Source: Variovorax sp. J22P240
GTDB taxonomy: Bacteria; Pseudomonadota; Gammaproteobacteria; Burkholderiales; Burkholderiaceae_C
Direction: 5' to 3'
DNA length: 40,662 nt
Assembly (NCBI RefSeq): GCF_030316855.1
Contig: NZ_JASZYR010000027.1
Coordinates: forward strand, 1 to 40,662
The notes beneath the pieces were generated by a model that worked only from the letters and a program-made list of their open reading frames with translations, searched no databases and was not told the origin of the DNA. Each line of letters opens with the position of its first letter. Position 1 is the first letter of the stretch. The position numbers were made by a program, and so were the translations under genes. This document shows, one piece after another, positions 24,293 through 32,959 of this stretch.

Positions 24293-26011
24293 GTGGAAAA
24301 TCGAATACTCGTCCTGGCGCCATTCGGTCGCGACGCTCGAGTCATCAGCGAAGTTCTTGGCGCACGTCAGGTCATTGCACACATTTGCGAAGACGGCGAT
24401 GCGCTGATCGGCGAAATCTACAAGGACTCCGCAGCGACGATTCTCACCGAAGAAGCGCTCGGCGATGGCATCGTGGACGCCCTGCGCGAGATGCTCGCAG
24501 CCCAGCCGCCGTGGTCCGACTACCCGTTTGTCGTCCTGGCAGCGCGCCAGACCGTCCACCGTACCGATCGCGCTCGGTCAGCGTTGCAGGAGCTCAATAA
24601 TCTGGTGCTGCTCGAGCGCCCGGTCAATCCCGACACATTGGCGAGCGCGGCCGAGTCCGCATTGCGCGCACGGCAACGTCAATACCTCACGCGCAAGCAT
24701 CTTGCCGAGTTGGAAGCATCCAAGCTCAGCGTCGAGCAGCTCAACGACAAGCTGGAGACTCGGATCGCCGAGCGAACCGCGGACCTCGCCAGCGCCAACG
24801 ATCGGTTGATGCGCGAGATCCTGGAGCGCGAACGCGTCGAGAGTGCGCGCGTTCAGAACCAGAAAATGGAAGCGCTGGGGCGTCTGACCGGCGGGATCGC
24901 TCACGACTTCAACAACCTCCTGCATGCCGTCAACCTGAACTTGCAGTTGATCGAGCGGTCCACGGTCAACGAAGACCGCATTCGCCACTACGCGCGCCGG
25001 GCCAAGGAAGCGGTGGACCGAGGTTCGCGCCTGACCGGTCAGTTGCTGTCTTTTGCGCGCACGCAAAGCTTGGTACCCAAGCTGCACGACGTGAATGATC
25101 TCATCCGCAACATGGCGGAGTTGATTTCGATTTCGGTGGGCGCTCACGTCAAGCTCTCGCTGGCGTTGTGTACCGAGCCTGCCTACGTCATCGTCGACGC
25201 AGCCCAGATGGAAATGGCCATCCTCAATCTCTCGGTGAATTCGCGCGACGCCATGCCGCAGGGCGGCATGTTGGAGATCCACACCGAGATTGTGTCGGCC
25301 GACGCCGACGCCGACGCCAAGGCCAAGGCCAAGGCCGGTGCCGATGACCCCGGCTATTCACTGGGCTCGATCAGTGTCGCCGTGCGCGACACCGGTGAAG
25401 GGATCGCAGACAACCTGCTGGGCAAGGTTTTTGATCCGTTCTTCACGACCAAGCAGCACGCCGGCACCGGGCTCGGTCTGAGCCAGGTCTACGGATTCAC
25501 GCGGCAGTCGGGAGGCAGTGTGGAGGTGCAGAGTGAGGTCGGCGCAGGAACGACGGTCAAGCTGCGCTTTCCGCTGTCGCCGGCGCCGAATGATGCTGCT
25601 GAGGTCTCGCTGGGCGGGCAGAACGCCGCGATAGCTTGGCAGGCGGAAATCCTTGTTGTGGAAGACGACCCAGCCGTTCGCCGTAGCATGGTTGAGTGCC
25701 TTCAGGTGCTTGGATTCCACGTCCGCCAGGCAGCGGATGGCGCTGCGGGCTTGAGTGAGTTGAAGAAGGCGAAGCCGGATCTGCTGCTGGTCGACTACCT
25801 GATGCCACGCATGAATGGCGCGGAGCTGATCGCTCATGCACGCGCGATGTACAGCGATCTCCCGATTCTGATGGCGACGGGGTATGCGGACATGAACGCC
25901 GTCGAGCGTCTCATTGGCCCGCACTCGGTGCTCGCGAAGCCATTCGATCTCGACACCATGGGTAAGGCGGTGTTGGCGGAGCTTCGGCGCAACGTCTCGC
26001 CGCTGCCGTAG
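24293..26011 (+). CDS. Hybrid sensor histidine kinase
   Basis: This 572-residue cytoplasmic protein starts at a GTG four bases after the KaiC stop. The N-terminus (about 1-135, ENRILVLAPFGRDARVISEV) resembles a degenerate receiver lacking the phosphoacceptor pattern. A coiled coil (RKHLAELEASKLSVEQLNDK through ESARVQNQKM) leads to the HisKA domain with His204 in GGIAHDFNNLL. The ATPase domain has the N box LNLSVNSRDAM, G1 VRDTGEGI and G2 GTGLGLSQVYGF. A receiver follows at the C-terminus with Asp501 (LLLVDYLMPRMNG) and Lys (LAKPFD). A low-complexity run ADADADAKAKAKAG interrupts the ATPase domain. No membrane segment. It is probably cotranslated with the KaiC-like gene, so the two likely work together. 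Confidence 0.94.
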   Translation: MENRILVLAPFGRDARVISEVLGARQVIAHICEDGDALIGEIYKDSAATILTEEALGDGIVDALREMLAAQPPWSDYPFVVLAARQTVHRTDRARSALQELNNLVLLERPVNPDTLASAAESALRARQRQYLTRKHLAELEASKLSVEQLNDKLETRIAERTADLASANDRLMREILERERVESARVQNQKMEALGRLTGGIAHDFNNLLHAVNLNLQLIERSTVNEDRIRHYARRAKEAVDRGSRLTGQLLSFARTQSLVPKLHDVNDLIRNMAELISISVGAHVKLSLALCTEPAYVIVDAAQMEMAILNLSVNSRDAMPQGGMLEIHTEIVSADADADAKAKAKAGADDPGYSLGSISVAVRDTGEGIADNLLGKVFDPFFTTKQHAGTGLGLSQVYGFTRQSGGSVEVQSEVGAGTTVKLRFPLSPAPNDAAEVSLGGQNAAIAWQAEILVVEDDPAVRRSMVECLQVLGFHVRQAADGAAGLSELKKAKPDLLLVDYLMPRMNGAELIAHARAMYSDLPILMATGYADMNAVERLIGPHSVLAKPFDLDTMGKAVLAELRRNVSPLP

Positions 26012-26150
26012 CAGCTCCTGGCATCCGTTTCGACACTATCTGCGCGGGCTAAGATCGGGGAGCGGCCCGCGGGCAGTACCGGAGGCTAGAGCCTTGCGTC
26101 GCGTGCACGGCGAGGCCAGGCCGTACCATTGCGGTCTGGAGTGAATCACC

Positions 26151-27005
26151 TTGGCGCGCATCAAATCAACGACCTTCGTCTTCCAGCCGGTTCAACTGGT
26201 GCGCCCCTGCGAGATCGTGGCGTTCCGGATCGCGGAGGCCATTCGCGCCGGCGATGTCAAGGTCGGTGAGCGGCTGCCTTCCGAACAGAACCTGTCGGAC
26301 CAACTGGGCGTCAGCCGGCCGACGCTGCGCGAGGCCATCAAGCTGATGGTTCAGGCCGGCGTGCTGAATGTCAGGCCTGGGTCGTCGGGCGGTATCTTCG
26401 TCATCAGCCAGGCGGTGCCACAGGAACTGTGCGGCCTGCCTCTGCCCGAACTTCCGATGAGCGACATCGCCGGCGTGCTGGAGGCGCGCCGCCTGTTCGA
26501 ACCGCATGTCGCGCGCATGGCGGCGACCTATGGCACCGAGGCCGACTTTCGGGCCATGCGCGACGCCGTGGCGCTGAGCGAGGAGACCGGCGCCCCCTAT
26601 CGGCGCCGTCGCATCAGCCAGGAGGGTGTCGAACTCATGACCATCGCCAGCACGCGCTTCAACATCGCCGTCGCGCGCGCCACGCAGAACAGCGTGATCG
26701 TGCAGATGATGGAGATCCTGCTGCGGCGCATGGAGCCGGTGCGGATGCTGGCCCTGAGCGAGCTGCCCGACATCACGCTGTCGACCCGCACCTTGGCCAA
26801 TTCGCTGGCCGCCATCGAGAGCGGCGAGCCGGACCTGATCGACAAGGCGACGCTCGAACGCATCGGCTTGCTCGAGGTGGCCTGGGAACGTGCCACCGGC
26901 CGCCGGCTGCGGCGCCGGCCTCTGTTGCGACTGGTGGCCGACGAAGGCACCGCACCTCCCCCAACGCCGAGCAGCCCGCCAAGGAAGCGCAGTCGCAGCC
27001 CGTGA
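26151..27005 (+). CDS. GntR family transcriptional regulator, FadR/FCD subfamily
   Basis: This 284-residue regulator opens at a TTG with GGAG eleven bases upstream. The winged helix domain (about 18-85) is typical: GERLPSEQNLSDQLGVSRPT, LREAIKLMVQAGVLNVRPGS, SGGIFV. The FCD effector domain follows (about 100-240), with EARRLFEPHVARMAATYG and FNIAVARATQNSVIVQMMEI. FCD domains often bind organic acids through a metal site. The C-terminus is a Pro/Arg-rich tail unlike the rest. It sits 128 bases before the transport/catabolic operon in the same direction, so it is the obvious regulator, and the palindrome at 27068-27079 is its likely target. Confidence 0.93.
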   Translation: MARIKSTTFVFQPVQLVRPCEIVAFRIAEAIRAGDVKVGERLPSEQNLSDQLGVSRPTLREAIKLMVQAGVLNVRPGSSGGIFVISQAVPQELCGLPLPELPMSDIAGVLEARRLFEPHVARMAATYGTEADFRAMRDAVALSEETGAPYRRRRISQEGVELMTIASTRFNIAVARATQNSVIVQMMEILLRRMEPVRMLALSELPDITLSTRTLANSLAAIESGEPDLIDKATLERIGLLEVAWERATGRRLRRRPLLRLVADEGTAPPPTPSSPPRKRSRSP

Positions 27006-27041
27006 TGGTGCACGGCGCCTGAAAAAAGGCGGGCATGCATG

Positions 27042-27070
27042 TTGCAAGTTGATCGGTATCAAAATATACT
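27042..27070 (+). promoter_or_regulatory. Sigma70-like promoter of the transport/catabolic operon
   Basis: TTGCAA (27042-27047) and TATACT (27065-27070) are separated by 17 bases, close to the consensus TTGACA-N17-TATAAT. It is the best promoter I can see in the window. Transcription would start near 27077, giving a leader of about 57 bases before the GTG of livG. It lies between the GntR gene and the transporter genes. Confidence 0.7.
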
Positions 27071-27079
27071 GAATTCAGT
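27068..27079. promoter_or_regulatory. Candidate GntR operator, perfect palindrome
   Basis: ACTGAATTCAGT is a perfect 12-bp palindrome that overlaps the last three bases of the -10 box and covers the predicted start of transcription. A second, shorter dyad, GTAT-N6-ATAC (27056-27069), lies just before it. A repressor here would block the promoter, which fits a FadR-type regulator that releases DNA on effector binding. Confidence 0.55.
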
Positions 27080-27133
27080 TGGAATTTGGATATTTGGTTT
27101 TGGGTCCTCGAGGCCGAACAGGAGTCCGATACC

Positions 27134-27889
27134 GTGCTGGAGCTTGAAAATGTGGTTCGAACCTTCGGTGCGCTGCGCGCCGTCGACGGTGTCAGCCTGC
27201 GCGTCCGCAAGGCGAGCATCACCGGGCTCATCGGCCCCAACGGTGCGGGCAAGACCACGCTGTTCAATACCATCGCGGGCAGTCACGGACCTGATGCGGG
27301 CGTGATCCGCTTGAACGATGCGCGCATCGACGGATTGCGACCCGACCAGGTGTTCCATCGTGGCCTGGGCCGCACCTTCCAGATTCCGCGGCCGCTCGGC
27401 ACGCTGACAGTGCTCGAGAACATGCTGCTCGTGCCGGTCAACCAGAGCGGAGAGAAGTTCTGGAACACCTGGCTGCGTCGCGGCTGCATCCGCGTGCAAG
27501 ACGCCGCCAACCTCGAGAAGGCGCGCGAGGTGATCGACTTCGTCGGCCTGTCGCACCTGGCCAATGAACCGGCGCGCGTGCTTTCGGGCGGCCAGCAGAA
27601 GCTGCTCGAGCTGGCGCGCATCCTGATGGTCGACCCCTCGATCATCCTGCTCGACGAACCCGCCGCCGGGGTCAATCCAGTGCTGCTCGAAAGCCTGGTC
27701 GAACGCATCCAGGCATTGCACCAGCGCGGCGTCACCTTTCTGCTGATCGAGCACAACATGGACATGGTGATGCAGCTGTGCAATCCGGTGATCGTGATGG
27801 CGCAGGGCAGGGTGGTCATGGAGGGCACGCCCGAGGCGGTGCGCACCGATCCGCGCGTGATCGACGCCTACCTGGGAGACCAGCCATGA
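27134..27889 (+). CDS. livG: Branched-chain amino acid-type ABC transporter ATP-binding protein LivG
   Basis: This 251-residue ATPase has Walker A GPNGAGKTT, a Q-loop in FQIPRPLG, signature LSGGQQK, Walker B ILLDEPAAGVNPV and switch His in LIEHNMD. The insert between Walker A and signature (LLVPVNQSGEKFWNTWLRRG) is typical of the LivG branch. It hydrolyses ATP on the cytoplasmic side of the LivHM channel. I chose the GTG at 27134, with AGGAG about ten bases upstream, over the TTG at 27086. Its stop overlaps the livF start by four bases. The transporter probably imports an organic acid or related compound rather than branched-chain amino acids, given the downstream enzymes. Confidence 0.94.
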   Translation: MLELENVVRTFGALRAVDGVSLRVRKASITGLIGPNGAGKTTLFNTIAGSHGPDAGVIRLNDARIDGLRPDQVFHRGLGRTFQIPRPLGTLTVLENMLLVPVNQSGEKFWNTWLRRGCIRVQDAANLEKAREVIDFVGLSHLANEPARVLSGGQQKLLELARILMVDPSIILLDEPAAGVNPVLLESLVERIQALHQRGVTFLLIEHNMDMVMQLCNPVIVMAQGRVVMEGTPEAVRTDPRVIDAYLGDQP

Positions 27890-28653
27890 GCGTGGCCGGT
27901 GCCCATCTTCTGGAAACCGAATCGGTCGTGGCGGGCTACGTGCCCGACCTGCCGATCGTGCACGGCGTGAGCCTGGGCGTGGCGACGGGAGAGATCCTCG
28001 TCATCCTCGGCCCCAACGGCGCGGGCAAGTCGACGCTGGTCAAATCCTTGGCGGGCGTGGTCCCGATGTTCGGCGGCCAGGTCCGCCTGGCAGGCGAAGA
28101 GATCACCGGCACGCCGGCGCACCGCCTGTCCGCGCGCGGCGTCGGCTTCGTGCCACAGACCGGCAACGTCTTCACCTCGCTCACTGTCGACGAGAACCTG
28201 CGCATCGGCGGCTACCTGCTCAAAAGCGGTCTGCGCGAGCAACTCGACGCTGCCTACGCGCGCTTTCCCGACCTGGCCCAGCGTCGTCGGCACGCGGGCC
28301 ATGCCCTGTCGGGCGGACAGCGGCAGATGCTCGCGATCGCCCGCGCGCTCATGACGGCACCGCGGCTGCTGCTGCTCGACGAGCCCAGTGCCGGCCTGTC
28401 GCCGCTGATGGTCAGCGAGGTGTTCGCACAGGTGCGCAAGATCGCCGACAGCGGGATCGCGGTCCTGATGGTGGAGCAGAACGTCAAGGCCGGCTTGCGC
28501 ATCGCCGATCGCGGCCTGATCCTGGTGAACGGCCGAGCGGCCCATACCGGGGCGGCGGCGCAGTTGAGCAACGACCCGCTGATCGCCCAGCTCTACCTCG
28601 GCAAGCATGCGGCGCCGCTGGCGGCTCATGCAGCGGCGGGAGTGGCGTCATGA
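27886..28653 (+). CDS. livF: Branched-chain amino acid-type ABC transporter ATP-binding protein LivF
   Basis: This 255-residue ATPase carries Walker A GPNGAGKST, a Q-loop in FVPQTGNVF (the LivF type), signature LSGGQRQ, Walker B LLLDEPSAGLSP and switch His-equivalent in VEQNVK, as in other LivF proteins. ILxxVKSLAGVVP after Walker A supports the assignment. The Ala/His-rich C-terminal tail (AAPLAAHAAAGVAS) is unusual but of little consequence. ATGA overlaps on both sides show translational coupling with livG and livH. Confidence 0.94.
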   Translation: MSVAGAHLLETESVVAGYVPDLPIVHGVSLGVATGEILVILGPNGAGKSTLVKSLAGVVPMFGGQVRLAGEEITGTPAHRLSARGVGFVPQTGNVFTSLTVDENLRIGGYLLKSGLREQLDAAYARFPDLAQRRRHAGHALSGGQRQMLAIARALMTAPRLLLLDEPSAGLSPLMVSEVFAQVRKIADSGIAVLMVEQNVKAGLRIADRGLILVNGRAAHTGAAAQLSNDPLIAQLYLGKHAAPLAAHAAAGVAS

Positions 28654-29579
28654 TCGCGCAGGCCATCGTCGACGGCTTCCTGAGCGGCGCGGTGGTGGCG
28701 CTGGGCGCCATCGGTGTCACCTTCAGCCTCGCCATCCTGCGCTTCGCGAACTTCTCGCATGGCGATCTGCTCTCGGTGGGCGGGTATGCAGCGCTGTTCG
28801 TGCTGCTGATCACGGGCAGCACGTTGCCCGGCGCCACCGGCGCCCTGAGCACGCCCATCGGTCCGTTCTCCTTCGGATGGGGCTTGCCGTTGGCGGTCGT
28901 GTTCGGCATCGCCGTGGCGGTGTCCATCTCGCTGCTGCTCGACCGGCTGGTCTACCGGCGACTGCGCAAACGCAGTGCCGATCCGTTGACGCTGGTGTTC
29001 GCCTCGTTCGGCCTCGCGCTTGTTCTGCGCAACATCCTGCTGCTGCTCTTCGGACCCGACCCCCACAACTACAGCAGCGAAATCCAGATGGCACTGCGCC
29101 TGCCGGGTCGCGTGCTGGTGATGCCCGACCAGGTGCTGGTGTTCGGTGTCACGCTCGCCGTGCTGGCGGTGCTGTGGCTCTTCCTGCAGCACACGCGCTA
29201 CGGTATCGCCATGCGCTCGGTGGCCGAGAACCCGACGCTGTCGAGCATTGCCGGCATCGACATTGCCAGCACCGTGCGGCTCACGTGGATCGTCTCGGCC
29301 GCGCTGGCCGCGCTGGCCGGCATCTTCTATGGCGTGACGGTGCAGGTGCGCCCCGAGATGGGGCTCAACCTGCTGCTGCCACTCTTCACCGCCGCCATCA
29401 TCGGCGGCGTTGGCAGCGTCACCGGAGCGGTGCTGGGCGCGCTGCTCATCAGCCTCTGCGAAAACCTGTTCACGCTCGTGATACCCAGCACCTACAAGCC
29501 GATGATCGCCTTCGTGCTGCTGCTGCTGGTGCTCTACTTCCGGCCGCAGGGCCTCATTGCGCCCAAAGGGCAGAGGTAG
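28650..29579 (+). CDS. livH: Branched-chain amino acid-type ABC transporter permease LivH
   Basis: This 309-residue integral membrane protein has about eight helices. The LivH fingerprint is visible: GFLSGAVVALGAIGVTFSLA at the start, RFANFSHGDLLSVGGYAAL, TRYGIAMRSVAENPTLSSIA with the ATPase contact EAA-like loop, and VGSVTGAVLGALLISLCENL. It pairs with LivM to form the translocation channel. The start overlaps livF (ATGA) and the stop is nine bases before livM. The loop DPHNYSSEIQMALRLPGRVL is periplasmic. Confidence 0.94.
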   Translation: MIAQAIVDGFLSGAVVALGAIGVTFSLAILRFANFSHGDLLSVGGYAALFVLLITGSTLPGATGALSTPIGPFSFGWGLPLAVVFGIAVAVSISLLLDRLVYRRLRKRSADPLTLVFASFGLALVLRNILLLLFGPDPHNYSSEIQMALRLPGRVLVMPDQVLVFGVTLAVLAVLWLFLQHTRYGIAMRSVAENPTLSSIAGIDIASTVRLTWIVSAALAALAGIFYGVTVQVRPEMGLNLLLPLFTAAIIGGVGSVTGAVLGALLISLCENLFTLVIPSTYKPMIAFVLLLLVLYFRPQGLIAPKGQR

Positions 29580-29588
29580 CGTACCGCC

Positions 29589-30503
29589 ATGCTGTCGTAC
29601 CTGATCTTCTTCGTCACCGTGGCCTCGATTCTCTCGATCGCCACGCTGGGGCTCAACCTCCAGTGGGGTGTCTCCGGCCAGTTCAACGCGGGCGTGGTGG
29701 GATTCGTCGCAGTGGGGGGCTACGGGATGGCCATCCTGACCATGCCAGTGAGCGAGCAACTGCTGGTCCGTCTTCACCTGCCCTTCGGCGTCGGCCTGGC
29801 CGCGAGCCTGGTGGTGTGCGCCCTGGTGGCGCTCCTGGTGGGGTTGGCGACCTTGCGCCTGCGCAGCGACTATCTGGCCATCGCGACCTTCGGCATCGCC
29901 ACTTCCATTCAGCTGCTGGCCAACAACCTCGAGCCGCTCACCGGCGGCTCACGGGGACTGGTCGGCATCCCGCGTCCGTTCGAGAGCCTCGGGCCTCGCG
30001 GCTTCGCGCTCGGCTACCTGGCGATGGTGCTGGTGCTGCTTGCAGCGGTGTACGCGGGCTTGCAGGCGCTCCTGAATTCGCCCTGGGGCCGGGTGCAGCG
30101 CGCGCTGCGCGAGGACGAGACCGTGTGCGCCGCGCTGGGCAAGAACGTGGTGCGCTTCCGCCTCACGGCCTTCGTGCTCGGCGCCATGCTGATGGGGCTG
30201 TCGGGAGCGTTGTACGCGGGATTCGTCGGTACCACCAGCCCCTCGGAATTCATGCCGATCATGACCTTCCAGATCTGGGCCATGCTCATCGTCGGCGGCA
30301 GTGGCAACAACCGCGGGGCCATCGCGGGCACTTTCGTCATCTGGGGTCTATGGACCTTCTCGGGCATTGCCATCGTCTCCTTGCTGCCGCCGAATCTGCA
30401 GGCACAAGGCGGCGCGGTGCAGGCAATCTTGATCGGGTTGATCCTGGTCGCGACGCTGCTGCTGCGGCCACGCGGCCTGCTCGGTGCAAGGCACGCCACG
30501 TGA
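29589..30503 (+). CDS. livM: Branched-chain amino acid-type ABC transporter permease LivM
   Basis: This 304-residue permease has the LivM core: LGLNLQWGVSGQFNAGVVGF, LRSDYLAIATFGIATSIQLL, TGGSRGLVGIPRP, the cytoplasmic loop SPWGRVQRALREDETVCAAL, and SPSEFMPIMTFQIWAMLIVG ahead of GGSGNNRGAIAGTF. It forms the second half of the channel with LivH. A 50-base gap to the binding-protein gene contains the AGGAG ribosome site of that gene. Confidence 0.94.
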   Translation: MLSYLIFFVTVASILSIATLGLNLQWGVSGQFNAGVVGFVAVGGYGMAILTMPVSEQLLVRLHLPFGVGLAASLVVCALVALLVGLATLRLRSDYLAIATFGIATSIQLLANNLEPLTGGSRGLVGIPRPFESLGPRGFALGYLAMVLVLLAAVYAGLQALLNSPWGRVQRALREDETVCAALGKNVVRFRLTAFVLGAMLMGLSGALYAGFVGTTSPSEFMPIMTFQIWAMLIVGGSGNNRGAIAGTFVIWGLWTFSGIAIVSLLPPNLQAQGGAVQAILIGLILVATLLLRPRGLLGARHAT

Positions 30504-30553
30504 CGGCGCGCAAGCAGGTTTCTTTTTCTCTCACAGCAACCCAGGAGTTCGAC

Positions 30554-31819
30554 ATGAACGCTCTCAAACGATGGTTCGCGACCGGCGTCGCCCTGTGCGC
30601 GATGCTCGGCGCTGCAAACGCCTCGGCGCAAGACTGCCCCAAGCTGGGCGGTGTCCTGGCCCTCACTGGCGCTCAAGGCGCGATCGGCAAGGTGATCGCG
30701 GACGCCGGGAAGCTGGCCGTCGACCAGGTCAACAAGGCCGGCGGCGTCAAGGGCTGCCAAGTCGACTTTGCCTTGCGTGACGACACGAGCCAGCCCTCGG
30801 TCGGCGTCGATGCGGCGCGTTACCTGGTCGACGTGCAGAAGGTCTCGGCCGTCGTCGGCCTGGTCGGCAGCGGCACGGCGCTGGCGGTCGTCAACTCGGT
30901 GTCGGTGCCCAACAAAGTGCCGACCGTCGCCTGCTGCGCCGTCACGCCGTCGCTCACCAAGATGGCGCAGGAAGGCAAAACCGACGGCTACTTCTTCCGC
31001 ACCATCCCGACCGCGCGCACCATGGCGCTGGCGCATGCGCAAGCGGTGATGGACAAGGGCTACAAGAAGACGGTCATCATGTACATCAACAACGACTTCG
31101 GCACCGGCGTGGCGCCGGACGCCAAGAAGGCCATCGAGAAGCTCGGCGGCAACGTGGTCGGCATGGTGGCTTACAACGAGAACCAGCCGTCCTACCGCTC
31201 CGAAGTGAACAAGGCGCTGGCGCTGGAGCCCGATTCGCTGGTGCTGGTCGGCCTGTCGCAGGACGGCACCATCATCCTGCGCGAATGGTTCTCGCTGGGT
31301 GGCACGCCCAACGTGATCCTGCACAACACGCTGCGATCGATGGACGTCGTCAAGGGGATCGGCGAACGCTTTCTGACCAAGGCCGTGGGTGTGGACAACG
31401 GTCAGGCCTCGGGCCCGACGGCCGATGCCTTCAACAAGGATTTCACGGCCGCCTACAACCGCCCCGCGGTCGGCCCCGGCCTGCACACCATGTACGACGC
31501 GGTGGCAGTGACCCTGCTGGCGATGCAGGCCGCGCCGAAGCTCGACGGCCCTTCGATTCGCGACGCCCTGCGGGCCGTGCAGGACCCGGCGGGCCTCGAG
31601 GTCGGCCCTGGCGTCGAAGGCCTGAAGAAGGGTCTGGATGCGCTCAAGGCCGGCAAGAAGATCCGCTACGTCGGCGCGACCGGGGGCTTCCGCTTCGACA
31701 AGAACGGCGACGTGACCGGCCCGATGCTGATCTGGAAGATCAGCAACGGCGAGATCGTGACCGAGAAGACCCTCACGCTCGAAGAGATGAACGCGCTCGA
31801 ACAAAAGGTCGGGCTCTGA
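30554..31819 (+). CDS. Periplasmic substrate-binding protein of the Liv-type ABC transporter
   Basis: This 421-residue protein has a Sec signal (MNALKRWFATGVALCAMLGA through NASAQ) and then a type I periplasmic-binding fold: LGGVLALTGAQGAIGKVIAD, AVDQVNKAGGVKGCQVDFAL, DVQKVSAVVGLVGSGTALAV. Four Cys occur in the mature protein, with a CC pair in PTVACCAVTPSLT, which is uncommon. The family captures amino acids, amides or aromatic and aliphatic acids. The start has AGGAG eight bases upstream. Coming after the permeases rather than before the ATPases is a common Burkholderiales layout. Confidence 0.93.
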   Translation: MNALKRWFATGVALCAMLGAANASAQDCPKLGGVLALTGAQGAIGKVIADAGKLAVDQVNKAGGVKGCQVDFALRDDTSQPSVGVDAARYLVDVQKVSAVVGLVGSGTALAVVNSVSVPNKVPTVACCAVTPSLTKMAQEGKTDGYFFRTIPTARTMALAHAQAVMDKGYKKTVIMYINNDFGTGVAPDAKKAIEKLGGNVVGMVAYNENQPSYRSEVNKALALEPDSLVLVGLSQDGTIILREWFSLGGTPNVILHNTLRSMDVVKGIGERFLTKAVGVDNGQASGPTADAFNKDFTAAYNRPAVGPGLHTMYDAVAVTLLAMQAAPKLDGPSIRDALRAVQDPAGLEVGPGVEGLKKGLDALKAGKKIRYVGATGGFRFDKNGDVTGPMLIWKISNGEIVTEKTLTLEEMNALEQKVGL

Positions 31820-31842
31820 GCCCGGCACAGCAAAGGCCTTCC

Positions 31843-32937
31843 ATGACCATCGAAACCATCACCCTGGCCCCGGGCTACACGATCTCGCGCGTCGCCAAAG
31901 GCAATTGGCAACTTGCCGCCAAGCACGGCGCACCCTACGCGCAGGACGACGCCGTCGAGGACATGCGCCGCTATGTGGAAGCGGGCATCAATGCGTTCGA
32001 CTGTGCCGACCACTACGTCGGCGTCGAGGACACCATCGGCCTGTTTCGTCGGCGCTATCAGGAACTCGGAAAGGCGTTGCGCGTGTCGACCAAGTACACC
32101 CCCGACATCGAGCTGATCCCGCATCTCACGCGCAAGGACGTCGAGACGGCGGTCGACACCTCGCTGCAGCGCCTGGGCGTCGAGCAGCTCGATCTGGTGC
32201 AGTTCCACTGGTGGGACTACGAGGTGCCGGGGTGCCTGCAAGCGATGCAGTGGCTGCAGGAGTTCCAGAAGGCCGGCAAGATCGCGCATCTGGGCACGAC
32301 CAACTTCAACGTCGCGCGGCTGCGCGAGATCGTCGACGGCGGCGTCACGCTGCTCACCAACCAGCTGCAGTATTCGCTGCTCGACCGCCGGCCTGAGAAC
32401 GGGATGGTCGAGCTATGCCGCGAGCACGGCATCCAGCTGCTGTGCTATGGCACGGTGGCCGGGGGCTTCCTTTCCGACAAGTGGCTCGGCCAGCCGAGCC
32501 CGCCACCGCCGTTCGCGAACCGTTCGCTCATCAAGTACCGGCTCATCATCGAGGAGTTCGGCGGCTGGGAGGCCTACCAGGCCTTGCTGCGCACGCTCGA
32601 CACGATCGCGAAGAAGCACGGCAGCAACATCGCCGCGGTGGCGGCGCGCTACGTGTTGGACAGGCCGCAGGTGGCGGCGGCGCTGGTGGGCGCGAAGGAC
32701 TCGCGCCATCTCGACGACACGCTGGCGATCTTCAGCCTTCGCTTCGATGCCGAAGACCTGGCAAGCCTGAACGCGCTCTCGGACGCTGCACCCGGACCCG
32801 CCGGCGACTGCTACGACATCGAGCGCGACAAGGACGGCACCCACGCCAAGATCATGCAGATGAACCAGAACACGCACGGTGCGCCCGCCCACATCGACAT
32901 GTCGCCTCCGATCGCCGCCATCGGCGCGCGTTCTTGA
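31843..32937 (+). CDS. Aldo/keto reductase
   Basis: This 364-residue TIM-barrel enzyme shows the AKR tetrad: Asp53 and Tyr58 (AFDCADHYVG), Lys84 (VSTKYTP) and His122 (LVQFHWWDY). The NADPH-site motifs GTTNFN and GFLSDKWLGQ also fit, as does VGAKDSRHLDDT near the end. It reduces a carbonyl or oxidises an alcohol of a pathway intermediate. The C-terminus extends past the usual barrel (KIMQMNQNTHGAPAHIDMSP). A 23-base gap from the binding-protein gene and 22 bases to the next gene place it inside the operon. It resembles dehydrogenases of the L-fucose/galactose AKR group, but the substrate is not evident. Confidence 0.92.
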   Translation: MTIETITLAPGYTISRVAKGNWQLAAKHGAPYAQDDAVEDMRRYVEAGINAFDCADHYVGVEDTIGLFRRRYQELGKALRVSTKYTPDIELIPHLTRKDVETAVDTSLQRLGVEQLDLVQFHWWDYEVPGCLQAMQWLQEFQKAGKIAHLGTTNFNVARLREIVDGGVTLLTNQLQYSLLDRRPENGMVELCREHGIQLLCYGTVAGGFLSDKWLGQPSPPPPFANRSLIKYRLIIEEFGGWEAYQALLRTLDTIAKKHGSNIAAVAARYVLDRPQVAAALVGAKDSRHLDDTLAIFSLRFDAEDLASLNALSDAAPGPAGDCYDIERDKDGTHAKIMQMNQNTHGAPAHIDMSPPIAAIGARS

Positions 32938-32959
32938 TCCGCAACCCGAAGGAATCGCC

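Noticed and set aside
30014..31828. 604-codon minus-strand frame over livM and the binding-protein gene
   Set aside because: The plus-strand genes have clear family motifs and ribosome sites; the minus frame has none.
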